Positions 1 to 11,900 of a stretch of DNA of 64,000 bases are shown piece by piece. The first letter of the stretch is position 1; every line of letters starts with the position of its first letter. This stretch comes from Manihot esculenta (taxonomy: Eukaryota; Streptophyta; Magnoliopsida; Malpighiales; Euphorbiaceae): positions 12,001,842 through 12,065,841 of the forward strand of contig NC_035169.2 in the NCBI RefSeq assembly GCF_001659605.2. Direction: 5' to 3'. The position numbers and the translations under genes were made by a program. The notes under the pieces are model-generated. The model saw only the letters and a program-made list of their open reading frames with translations, searched no databases and had not been told where the DNA came from.

Positions 1-2230
1 CAGGAAAACCATCTAAGTTCAACCTATACGTTAATGTTCCACTTGTCCCAACTACAGCATTCTGCATCACTTTTTGAGGAGGCATTTCATCAATGCTAAC
101 ATCTATTGGCATGTGAGTTGAAACTTTCTCAGTACCAGAAGCAACATCAACAAGATAATTTGCTTTCTTCACAGAGTCAGATTCCCATATTCTATCAAAT
201 GGGTCATCAGGATACCTAAAACAACAGAACATAGATTATTTTATTTCTCTTTGTATGGCAAGTTTATATTAGAATGAGAAAGATTCATATTCCCACCTGT
301 TACTGAGATTTTTTAATCACAATGATCAGGGGTATCTCTGGGTTTCTATTAGTTAAAGCAATCTTTCCCGTCCTTGTTTACCATGTTTCTATTTTAAATC
401 AATGGCCTCTCGTTTAAAGTAGAATCCAAATAAATATGCACCTTAAATATTAGATCAAACTGCATTCTCAACCAAATATTTTGCACATACCTAACTGGAT
501 CTTCACTATCCGCACCAAAATTGATCCTTGCAGAAACACTGAGGTAAAATTGGTTCTCATATTCTGTATAATAAATTGAACCATTGAATTGCCGGAGCTC
601 AAGTGTAGATATGAATGGCTGCCCAGTTGTAGCATTGGATAAGCACACACTGATGGTGGGACTTGAAGCCAGAAATATAAGCTCTATTGACTCTATGGTA
701 TTAGCATCAGAAATTACAATTGTGGACCAATGTGTTGCCCCAACAGATATATCAAATTTGGGATAGACATTGTTGTTGTCAAAATTCCCATACAAGAATG
801 TTGCCCTTAAAAGATACCTTGTCCTACTTATGACACCTAGAGTGTAACAGTACTTCCTGGAATCTGCTGGGAAATGTCTCAGTGTCATATATTGCTTCCT
901 TGTCTCATTTGCAACTGATATTATTGCTTTTTCTCCATAAATAAGGTCATCATCAGAAGTCCACACAAGTCCAAGTTCATCAGTGAAATTTTGTTTGCCC
1001 CCACAGTCCAAACTGACAAAACCTGTTTCAAAAGTTCAGATATGCTCGCGTAATTTATTCATGATGGAAGTAGGATTAATTCTCAAATCTTGAGTGAAAA
1101 ATTTGGCAAGAATCTGGATATGAAAACGAGATATTTTAGGCACACATAACAATAACAAGAAGAAAGACAGAGTTTTGGGTGGACTAGGGAACCCCAGCCC
1201 AACCCACCCACCAAAAAAAAAAAAGATTAGTCATATAGGTGTTTGAAGAAAAGGAAGACTGAATAATTAATATCCACTTCCCATCCCAGGTCAATATTTA
1301 CATGCTTGAGCATGTTGACTTCATTCATTGCAAGATTCTGTTTGAGCAAGCATCTGGCCATCTACCAAACTCTAAGCTGAACCTCTCTATGGATCAAAAG
1401 AAACCACGTAAAATGTATATAGCAAATAATCAACTTCCTGCACTACATTTATGATGTAATAATATTTTAAATAAGCATCGGAAAATAAATCACTTCTCTA
1501 TTGAAGCATTTACAAGATTTAGAAATACATTACAATTAAAGAAATTTTGTCCATATAAGCTGTAAAGTTCAATTACCAGCTTCCCTTACAAAACTTAAAT
1601 TCAGGATCTAGGTCTCAAAAACCATTGCCTTATGAATATCTAAGTCTAATTAATTTATTTATGTTTCTTAAATAATATGCCAACGTAAAAGAAAATGACC
1701 GAAGAACAGTCCTTTCACTTTCATGTTTTTTCACATTGAAAGATGATGGAAGTTCTGCAACCTCTAATTCTTAAACCCAGTTCAGATATCAACAATAAAA
1801 AATCTTACCAATAATTAAAAGAGGGAGAGAACAAAAAACACTGCAGTTCACGATTACAAATAAAAGACAAGAAAAAATCTTTTCAATTCATGTGTCCACC
1901 TCCTCGGGCTGACAGCAAAAAATCCAAAAAAAATTGTCTTGAACCGTAATGAAAATTACACAAGAGACTTGAAAAAAAAAAAAAAGGGTATCTTTGAACC
2001 TCACCCACTAAACAAGCAAGAAAACAATATGAAGGAAGATAAAATCTGAGGTCAGACATCCGTATATATAAAAATCTGAGGTCAGACATCCGTATATATA
2101 TACATATATAAACAAATATTCTATATGAATGTAGAGAAGGAATGTCCAGGAGATTACCTGGCATCTGAGCAGATGCGGAGAAGGCAAGGAGAAGAAGAAG
2201 GAAAGAAGAGAATAGAATCTTAGTCTCCAT
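1..2230 (-). CDS. Malectin-like LRR receptor kinase, N-terminal part (continues beyond the left edge)
   Basis: Exons run right to left: 2158..2230, 491..1022 and 215 down to the window edge. Each is bounded by GT-AG, and the frame is kept (phase 1, then phase 2). The first exon encodes a signal peptide (METKILFSSFLLLLLAFSAS) ending near AQMPG. The second starts with GFVSLDCGG and carries the malectin-like extracellular fold (DELGLVWTSDD, the KYCYTL stretch, DPVRY). The third reads YPDDPFDRIWESD. This order is characteristic of the Arabidopsis At1g67720/At2g37050 group of plasma-membrane LRR receptor kinases, so leucine-rich repeats, a transmembrane helix and a kinase domain should follow off the window. 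The family is thought to sense cell-wall or peptide ligands; the ligand of this one is unknown. The first intron is 1135 bp and contains a 30-bp duplication. I am confident of the family, less so of the exact orthologue. Confidence 0.88.
2041..2100. repeat. Two tandem copies of a 30-bp unit
   Basis: Positions 2041-2070 and 2071-2100 are the same 30-bp sequence except for the first base, followed by a TA-rich run. The duplication lies inside the first intron of the receptor kinase gene, about 60 bp from the splice donor. It looks like a recent local slippage duplication. No function is evident. Confidence 0.9.
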
Positions 2231-4440
2231 CTCTAAAGTTTGAACAGAGAAAGTGATTAGATGAGTGCGAATAAAAAAATGGTGGCAAATAGACAGCAGA
2301 AAGACGATAGCTACTGTGGGTGAACAGTGGAAGAGGAAAGAGAGGAAGTTACAAGAACAAACATGGATATTACATTAAAAAAAACAGTAACCAGTAAAGA
2401 AAATTTGAAAAAGAAGTGATTTTTACAAGTGATGTAAGAGTTGGTTACTCCCTGATTGGATTCTCGGTGATTTGGGGTAGGAGAGGAGAGAAAGCTGAAG
2501 AGGAGAGGGAGTCTTGCTGTGTGCTAATGCTTTGTTCATATCCGTAGAGGGGGGATTCTTTGGGAATGAGAAATGGAGACAGCAGTGAAGCGTGGAGCCC
2601 AAAGAGAGGAGCTTTTTGGGTAAATCTGGACAGTTTGCGATTCCATCTAACGTTCCCAAGTGAGTGAAGAGGAAGGACGAGATTCTCCCACCGGTGGGAC
2701 GCTTTGAGGGAGGGTCCCATCCACCGCCGCTTTACCATTTCACGTCAGACTACTACACTATAAACACGGCTTCCTCAATTTACAAGTATTAGAGTCGTGT
2801 CCATAATTACGAGGTTTGGATTTCAAATCCTAATTAAAATTAATTATATAAATAAATTAATTAAAAAATGTGAGAAATAATGAGAGATAATTATTAATAG
2901 ATTCTTAAATTTTTAAAAAATATTATTAAATTGGTTTTATGTTATTATAAAATTTTAATTAACAAGTGGAACTTCAAATCCTTACCAACTAGATTAAAGT
3001 TGATTGATAAGTATCACACATTAATCTTCAATTTTAACATAATTGCAATTTAGACTTGCTGCTTTATCTCTGCTATCAAACCTATAGAACAAAACAAAAC
3101 CACAATTTATAATAAATTTATTTATTTATTAGCATTTTACTGTAATTCAATATGTTATAATTACTAAAGTCTTTCATTCTCAATTTGAAAAGCTGCATTT
3201 TTAAAATGCAAAATTTGGTTCTGTTAACTTATTTTAAGAGTTTTAATTATAATTCATGAGTTAAATAAATGAAAGACGGAGAATTTGAATCATAACTAAA
3301 TATTATTTTTGGTTCATTTACTTTGTAGAACTTAAAGCCTGCTTTTTTATCAAAGATGGTTTTTTCAAACTTTTCAAAAAGATTGCATCCATATCCTTTT
3401 TTTTTTTCCCTTTAATTATTTCCATCTACTTTTTCTTTACCATTCAAACTTTAAGTTGGAATCAAATGTTAGGAGTACATATTCTTCTCAATTTTAATTA
3501 GTTTACTCAATAAAAATGTGAGTTTTCATTCTTTAATCAAAACTATTATGTTGGTAAATACTTTTAAATTTTTTTTATCATTTTTTATATAGAAAAATTA
3601 AATAATTTTTTATATAAAATGTAATAGCTTTCTTCAGGTTTAAGTATTTAAAGATAAATATTAATTTTTTATATAAAATATAAAGTTTGTATTATCCTAC
3701 TTTTTGACGGTTTTAATGAAATAATTATTTGGTTCAATTTCAATTCTTAAATTTGTGTAGAGTTGAATTGAGTTTTGTATTTTATATATTTATTTAAATA
3801 AAATTTAAATTACATGGAATTAGTTATATTTAAAATCTTTTTTTTTTAAATTTAACAAAATTTGAAATAAATTTCATAAAACTTGCGCAACAACATTTTT
3901 TTACTAATAAAATAATTTTCTCTCAATGACATATTTATTAATATTTGATTAAACTTTATTGGTCATAAAAAATAAAACTATAAAAGTAGTTTTCTATTTA
4001 TTTGCTATTACTATTATAGACAATTATATAATATATTTTATAGCATCTAATTTTTTTTTCTCTTACAAGTAATATTATTTATTTTATTATTAAATTTTCA
4101 AATCAACAAAAATTATTTTAAACTTATTAATATGTTTTTAATTGCTTTATATTTTTGTTATATGTTACAAATTTATTAAATATAAAAATTTTTAATAGAG
4201 TATTTTTTTTTAATTTTATTTTTAAGAGCAGTTTAGAAAATTAAAATACGGGGTTACGTGGAATTTAATTAAATTTTAAATTTGAAGTTGTATCTTATCA
4301 AATAATAAAATTTATTTTAAATAAATTTCACACAAGTTTACGAATATAATTCAATGAAAAAAAAAATTTCCCTTTGGTTGGTGGTGAACGGCGGACTTTT
4401 TCTACCCTAGATGAGTCCGGACCTAAGAGAAAAGTATAGA
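2231..4440. other. Receptor-kinase leader/promoter, then AT-rich spacer
   Basis: The first 500 bp (2231-2740) are less AT-rich and GA-rich, as expected of the 5' leader and proximal promoter of the minus-strand receptor kinase. The short reading frames there (for example 2445-2738 minus) look like chance frames. From 2760 to 4440 the sequence is AT-rich with homopolymer runs, and I see no gene in it. Confidence 0.5.
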
Positions 4441-4456
4441 CCCAAAACTATTTTTG

Positions 4457-5195
4457 CCCTCCTGACCGGTCCAGCATCTTAATCCCTAACCCGAACACGC
4501 AAGACGGGTCAGGTCCACTGCAAGATTAGGTCTAATAGGAAGAAATCTAATCTGGTGATGTGACGTGAAGGATAATAGCTAGTTCAGTTAGGGGTGAGCA
4601 TTCGGTCAGTTCAGTTCAGTTCAAAATCAAACTGAACCGAATAAATCGAAAACTGAAATTTTAGTGTTTATAAAAACCAAATCGAATCAATTTTGGTCAG
4701 AAATTGAATCCAACCGAATCGGTCTGATTCGATTCGGTTCAGTTTGATCGTTTAGATTTTTAATAATTTTTTTATTTTTCACACTTTATTTTTAGTATTT
4801 TAAAATTTAATTAAAATATTTTAATTTTAATATGATTTAATTTCTCTATATTATTGAAAAAATATATTATTATCACTAATCGGTTCGGTTCGGTTTTTTC
4901 CTGATCAAAACTGAACCGAACCGAAATAACCGAAATTTTTGAAATTAAAAACTGAACCAAAATGTATAAAAAACTGAACCGAATTTTCAAATTAATTCTG
5001 TTCGGTCGGTTTTTTCAATTTGAACCGAATACTGTTCACCCCTAGTTCAGTCACTTCGTAGTCTTGCCCGCATGCGTGTCGAGAGAATTAAATGACTATC
5101 TGGCATGGAGAGGGGCTCTGATGCATTCGTACATATGGATTTGAGTGACAGAAACAGATGACATTATAGCAGAGAGACCGTTAGACATTACTAGC
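4457..5195 (+). mobile_element. Fragment of a Tat-type gypsy LTR, copy 1 (split by a MITE)
   Basis: The segment shares a run of landmarks with the LTRs of element A at 26.5 and 33.4 kb: the CGGTGATGTGACGTGA block, GAGAATTAAATG, GGCATGGAGAGG, and the GACAGAAACAG stretch. It ends in CACTAGCAGACAAA, which also occurs near the end of the LTR of element B at 50.1 kb. It is therefore an old LTR remnant of the same broad family. A 455-bp MITE interrupts it at 4589-5043. No primer site or internal region follows, so it is a truncated relic rather than an intact element. Confidence 0.65.
4589..5043. mobile_element. hAT-like MITE with 8-bp target duplication
   Basis: The element starts TAGGGGTGAGCA and ends TGTTCACCCCT, so its ends are inverted repeats. 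It is flanked on both sides by AGTTCAGT (4581-4588 and 5044-5051). An 8-bp duplication and a TAGGGGTG terminus are typical of hAT-superfamily MITEs. The interior is AT-rich and contains many GGTTCGGTT/AACCGAACC words that could fold back. There is no coding capacity, so it would have moved only with a transposase supplied in trans. The neighbouring LTR fragment (copy 2) has the same site without the insertion. Confidence 0.82.
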
Positions 5196-5225
5196 AGACA
5201 AATATACGTCACTAGCAGACAAAAT

Positions 5226-5500
5226 CCTTTTTGCCCTCCTTAAGCTGACACGCAAGACGGGCTGGGTCCACCGCAAGACTAGGTCCAATAGGAAGAAATC
5301 CAGCCCGGTGATGTGATGTGAGGGAGAATAGCTGGTCCAGTCATTTCGTAGTCTTATCTGCGTGCGTGTCGGGAGAATTAAATGACTATTCGGCATGGAG
5401 AGGAGCTCCGATGCATTGGTACATATGGATTTGAGTGATAGAAACAGGTGACACTGTAGCAAAGAGACCGTTAGACGTCACTAGCAAACAAAAGTAAAAG
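5226..5500 (+). mobile_element. Fragment of a Tat-type gypsy LTR, copy 2 (MITE-free)
   Basis: This is a second copy of the fragment that begins at 4457, in the same orientation and directly following it, starting at the shared TTTTTGCCCTCCT. It reads TAGCTGGTCCAGTCATTTCG where copy 1 is interrupted by the MITE. After the shared CACTAGCA word comes a TATAAAG box near 5513 that may be the old LTR promoter. The two copies differ by many point changes, so the duplication is not recent. Confidence 0.6.
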
Positions 5501-7950
5501 GGATATAAAGGGAAAAACGTCTTTCTCTCCATCTAAATTTGCATTCATACTGTAAATCCTATTTTATGGATTTTCATAACATCAATTGGAATTATAAATA
5601 GATAAAATAAAATAACTTCACATTTACTTCATTAACCCAAAACATTTATGAGAAGCATACCAAAATGAACAAGGCAGATTTTGTCATCAAGTGGCAGCAA
5701 TCAGCAAATCCATGAAAATTGCAATGTGTGAGCATTACAATTTCGTTGCAAAGTGTGGTTTTTGTTTCAGAAGGAAATTTCATTGAAAAGTACCAAACAC
5801 ATGCAATAATCCAACCATCACTAAATAACAAACTACATGCAACAACTAATCAAGTATATTAATCTCCACCATCCATTAATCAAATACCTTTAAACAAAAT
5901 ATTAATCAAACGTCTTCCACTCCGTAGATGTATAAATGTATATAATAAGGTTACTTACAGGCCATCATTAAAAAAAAAGCTTATTAATTAGTTTGATATA
6001 TAGACTATTTGTGTGGATCTTTTCCTACCCAAAACAGTGGGCATTGAATTGGTCGGTGATATGATTTAGTAATCGACCAAAATACATCCCATATATGTGA
6101 TATATCATTAATCCTAAATGGTGATATGTTCGTATAATTGAATGTGTAGACTCGATCAATAAGTGATTATTATTCGGTTTAAATCGAAAAAATCGATTAA
6201 ACCAATTTAAATTGATAATTCAATTTAGTTTATATTAAAAATCTTCAATTTATTTGGTTGGTTTCAATTTTAGTTAATAAAAATCTGGAGAAATTGAATA
6301 GACTAATATATAATTTATTAGAACCACATTACATGTATTGATGTGTAGCTTATAGAAGACGAAGTTGATGACCATCGATGGCTTTTTTTTCTTTTCTCAG
6401 CTCATTTTTAGGAGATGAAGTGGATGAGATCTTTTGAGATCTAAGTGTTAGCTCATGAATAAGCTCTTGTTTTTTGATTTTGAATATAATTTATATGTAT
6501 TTTTTTATCCTTTGATATATATAACTCTAAATGATTAATTATTGTTTGATAAATTGCCTCTGTGTATATAATTTTTCAATGAATTTTAAATTAATTTGTA
6601 TGAAAATCAAATAAAATTGTGGATCATTAGTTGATATATAAATCATCTTTGATGAAATTACTCAAAGAAGCGGTTAAAAAGCTTATATTTTCAGTTAAAT
6701 ATGAATTTGACATTAAATAATTTTTAAATCAAATCGAATAAAAAATATGTGATTCGATTTAGTTTGGTTCCTTCACTAATTAGATTCGGTTTAATTTTTA
6801 TAATTAATAAATTTAATTATTTTAATTTTAGATGGTTTGATAGTGAATTAAACCGACGACCGATGCTCAACCGTGTCAGCCATTATTCTGCACTCTTAAT
6901 CATTCACATCTTAAAAGTTCGCATTTTACTAACTAGAGTCTAAGTCTCTTCTGTCTTTTACCTTTAATATTTGTTATTTTGCAATCTCTAAAATCTATAT
7001 AAATGCAAGATCTTTTCACTAGCCGACACATTCCAAATTCTTAGAGAAACAATTGACTAACTTTTTTTTCTCAAATTATAAAAATATTAAGGATATAAAG
7101 TTTAAGATATGCTTTCTCTAATACAATTAAACTAATTATCATTCTCATTTCACTTGATCATTTAAACGTACAAGTGATTATTTATAGGCATCAACCACCT
7201 CACATTTTTTTCTTATAAATTATCAGCTCATATGAGAAAAGTTTTTGAAAACATCTGTTAATTTATGGATTTATTAGTCAATTATTCCGTTTTACATCCC
7301 TAAACATTATTCCAAGTCTCGAGTTATTATTATTATTTTTTTAATGAGAAAGTGGGATTATGAAATTTAATGTAAAATTTCTCAAATTTCAACATTTGCC
7401 ATTAGATTAAACCTGTGCCAAACATAGATTTAGAGTAAAATTAAAGATTTATTGTCTTTGCCTCCTTTTGTTTTGTATAAATATTTTACAGAAAAGTATT
7501 TTTATATTGTGATTTTTAAATATTCAATAAAATTAAACATAAAAATATATTTAAAAAAACCATAAAATACATTTCCAATTAAATAGAAAATTAAGTTATA
7601 TTTTAAAAAAAATTAGGTATTCTTTTAAAAAATATTTGTTTACGGATGATAGCTTGTAAATAATGTCTATATTTATTTATGGATGATAGGATACGCAAAG
7701 TCTTCTGCCTCTTGTAATATTGAAAGAATAATTTATCAGAAAATAATATTTCAGTTATACATATAAAAAATTTGATTCCATTAAAATAAAGTTAAATTAA
7801 AAATAAAAAGAAAAAGAAAAAAGATGTTGGGCTTGGAAGAATTAGAACAAATATTAATTTTTTGGGTATGGGCTTTAGAACCAAGAGCCCATCAACTGAT
7901 GGTATGGGCTTGCATTAGAAAGTGGGTTGGTTAAGTGAGTGAGTGACAGG
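5501..7950. other. AT-rich intergenic spacer
   Basis: No gene is visible. The 6165-6870 part has scattered words related to AACCGA/TCGGTTTAA and may be a decayed foldback element like the MITE at 4589, but I could not find clean ends. The last kilobase is the presumed promoter of the NOT4 gene; a TGGGCTT word occurs at about 7826 and again near 7904. Confidence 0.4.
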
Positions 7951-7984
7951 TCATGCAGGGGAAGCGCAATAGAAAACAAACAAC

Positions 7985-8969
7985 AAATCAAATCCATCAT
8001 AAAAAAAGACTTGGTCTTTCCACTCTCTGCCTTTCTCACTTATCCAAAGCAAAGCTCGCCTTCTCCTTCTCTCTCTCTCATTTTCAGATTCCTCAGCCTT
8101 TTCCATTTCTCACTGTAAGTTCTTCTTCCTCTCAGCTACAGTCCTCATTATCCTTTTTCTTTTTAATTTATTACATTCTAAAAGCTGTAATTTTGAAATC
8201 GATTCCGTTTAGTTATTGTCTTTAGGTTCCATTTACAGCTAATCATACTGAAAAATGCCAACGGATTTCGGATTTTCGGATCCTGATTTGGGCTTCAGAT
8301 TCAGATTTGTTTTCCCATTTTTTGTTGATTTGGTGTACTTTATTTATTTATTTTTTTCCGGGATCGAGAATTTTAGGCTTGTAAGTGCTTATAGCCTGAG
8401 AAAAACGTGGTAGATGGAAGTTTATTTCTTTTAATTTCCTGTTGGCTATCTTTTTTCCTAGAAAATCTTTGGTTGAAAAAAAAAATCTCAAAGCAGGAGA
8501 TAATGGAGCTGAGGCATGTAGTTATATGACCTTCTTAATCTTAACTGAAAGAGATTTTAGAATATACTGGATTTCTTTTACATTATGAATGAGTCAATGA
8601 TGTGGTAAATCAAGGGCACACTGTGTTCGGGATTGTGAAGACGAGGACGATTATTAGGTATATCTAGTAAATTCCAGTTACGACAGTGAGATGTAGTTTG
8701 GAAGAAGCTTGCGTTCCATGTTTAGAGTTGTTACATGATGGTTATAAGCCTCTAGCATATTTTGTTTTATCAGAATCTTCAAGTTCTTTTCTAATCAATG
8801 CATGTAATTTTACTTACAAAATAGGAATTTTTTACTACATGCCTTGCAAAACTGTGTTGGCATGTTTTTCTGTGTGAAGATTAGGAGACAAAGTAACATG
8901 TCAAAGAATAAAATAATGATGAAATATGGTCGATCATATGTGATGTGTTTGGTCTTGTTGAATATTTAG
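7985..8969 (+). other. NOT4 5' untranslated exon and leader intron
   Basis: A CT-rich stretch (about 8020-8110) typical of a plant leader ends at CACT|GTAAGT, giving a donor at 8115. The next acceptor, ATATTTAG|G at 8969, lies 6 bp before the NOT4 start codon. I therefore infer a non-coding first exon ending at 8114 and an 855-bp leader intron. The transcription start itself cannot be placed. Confidence 0.5.
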
Positions 8970-8975
8970 GCTACC

Positions 8976-11900
8976 ATGAGTGACAAGGGAGACAAGTTAT
9001 GCCCATTGTGTACTGAGGAGATGGATTTGACAGATCAGCAATTGAAACCATGCAAATGTGGTTATGAGGTTTGAGCGCTAAACTTCTATCCAATGACGAT
9101 GTTTGGGCATTACAGTTACACGTGCTCTCTACATGTGTAATTTATTTTATTAACACTTGTATACTGCTCGGAGTTGAAATTCCCATAACTTGAATGTGTA
9201 TCTACATAGATTTGTGTTTGGTGCTGGAATCACATCATGGAAATGGCTGAAAAGGATAATACTGAGGGTCGTTGCCCTGCATGCCGTTCATTCTATGACA
9301 AAGAAAGAATTGTGGGGATGGCTGCAAACTGTGAAAGGTATTATCTTTCATTCATCAATGTGAAATTCTGCATAATACATTGTTGAGGGAGGGTTGCAAT
9401 TGACAGTACATTCTTTGTTACATAGACTGGTTGCTGAAATAAATTCTGAAAGAAAACTAAAATCAACGAAGGTGAAGGCAAAACTATCTGAAGGAAGGAT
9501 GCATCTTACCAATGTTAGAGTTATTCAACGGAATCTAGTGTACTTAATTGGATTACCGCTCAACCTTGCAGATGAAGCTGTGAGTAATACTATTTATCCT
9601 GTTCTACTTCTAGCTGCTCCTTTACCTTTTTTCTTCTGCCTTCGCAGTATCTAGTTCCAGGTATCTGAGCAGAATTGCTGTTTTTCCATTTGTTGCTTCA
9701 GGTTCTTCAGCAAAGAGAGTACTTTGGCCAATATGGAAAGGTGCTGAAGGTGTCTATTTCTAAAACAGCAACTGGGGTTATTCAACATTCTTCAAACAAG
9801 AGTTGTTGTGTGTAAGCATCTTGGCCATTTGTTTGCAAAAGTTTTTCTTTTTCTCCCTCTCTGTCTCACTTATCTGGGGTGATGTTAAACAGTTAAGGTG
9901 GTTTCCTTTTATGATGGTTAGGTATATAACATATTCAAAAGAGGAGGAGGCTGTTCGTTGTATTCAATCAGTGCACAGTTTTGTCCTAGAAGGTAGAACC
10001 TTAAGGTAAGTACATATTTTTTCTTCTATGTTTGCTTTGTTTCAATGCTATTTGAAGGCTGATAACTAGTATTATATGCAGGGCATGTTTTGGAACCACA
10101 AAATACTGCCATGCATGGCTTAAAAACATGGTATGCATGCACGTGCACTCCCTCTCTATCTCCTAACACAAAATGGTCATAATGAGAGGTCTACTAAAGA
10201 TAAGAAATTGTTGAAGATAGAACAGGGTGAAATATTTTTGCACATGATTAGAAAATAAAGAAAGAGTTGGGCTTTTTATGTTCAATGGAAAATATATGAA
10301 AAATAGTTTTTTAATAGAATGAATAAGTTTCCACAAGAAATCATGTAGAAAATTACAGTTTACCCGTTGGATTACATGAGATATAGTTTTTGTTTAATGA
10401 AGAAAACCATGGAAATATTTCAATGCATTTAAGCTTCATCTTTTTCCTTTTGTAGTTGAATAGCCAAAATTACATAAGAAAGGTTATTGAAGTGTTTGTG
10501 GGACTCACATAGTCAGTGGGCTATGTCTAATTGGCTACTTGTGATGACAGATGTTGATTGGTGGTGTTGTATATATATGGAAATATAGGTAGCCACTGTT
10601 GTAAATGACTTAATTGCCTGTTATCCTTTTGACCAATTTTCTTTTGGCTGCCACACACCGGAAGTGTGGAAATATTCAGCAAATAAAAATTCAAAACAAA
10701 ATTCATAAATGTTCTTTTTCAGTTTGCAAAGCAACAACTGAGTAATCCTAGATATTGTTATGATTAGTGCTTCTGTTGGTCCAGCCTTGCAGCATTCCAG
10801 ATTGCTTGTATTTACATGAATTTGGAACTCAGGAAGATAGTTTTACGAAAGATGATTTAGTTTCTGCATTTACAAGGTACAGTTATTCGAAGCTATTATC
10901 TTGTTCATATTGTTGGTCATTTATAAAACTGCATCAAGGCATCATCCATGGGCTATACAAGATAAAAATTGTAATGACAATGGCATGACGTAACAATGGT
11001 TCTGTGTGATTATGCCCCTTTCCCCCAACCCAAATCTACAGCACCACCACCAAAATAATAATAATAATAGAGACTTTCCCAAAATAAAGACTAGTTTCCC
11101 ATTCCTTGAAAGCAGTGCCAATAACAATAACATCAGAATAGTTTAGGGATTATGTTACATGTTTGCTACACATGTGCTGCATGCTAGTTATTTAACTCTT
11201 CATTATATTTCAGGCTCTGCATTTTTTTGTAACATCTTATTTGGCCTTGTATTTATCGCCTTTTTCACATAATCTACATTTCCTGAACTCAGTTAAATTA
11301 TTTAAATTATTTTACTTATGCTACATTGGTGCTTGCTATTTAAGCTATATCTAATGAAAATTATCTCATTATGATTTTAAAGGAGTAAAGTTCAACAAAT
11401 TATTGGTGCTACAAATAATTTGCATCGTCGTTCAGGAAATGTCTTACCACCCCCAGCAGATGAGTATACCGATGGAAACATAATATCAACAGCCAAACTC
11501 AACTCCAAAAGTTCTTTAAATGTAAGATTCCATTTGATTTGCTTTTTCTGTCAGAAAATATGGTGTCATTGGTGGTTGAGTTGTAGATAACCATTGAATG
11601 ATTAGCCTGATTTTAATGAGGTGAAAATAGATGCGAGGATTTCAATTTGTTGCCAATATGAAGTCAAATTGTGAAAAGCACTTCCAACTATTAGCTACAA
11701 ATCTTGGCATGTGGATATTTGAATACGTTCTGAACCAATTAAAATTCATTATGTTGTTCAAATTCTGGGAGTTGATTTACGCAGTTGCTCCCAACTTGAT
11801 AGACCATGTTATTTCCTTCCAGCAGAAGATTGGAAACTGTGATAGTGGACCCTGTGCTGATAGTGGTACTGAAACATCTGATACATTTCCTGGGACAGCC

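Noticed and set aside
2445..2738. Minus-strand reading frame of 97 residues upstream of the receptor kinase
   Set aside because: No similarity to a known family, overlaps another frame of equal standing, and lies where the kinase leader and promoter are expected.
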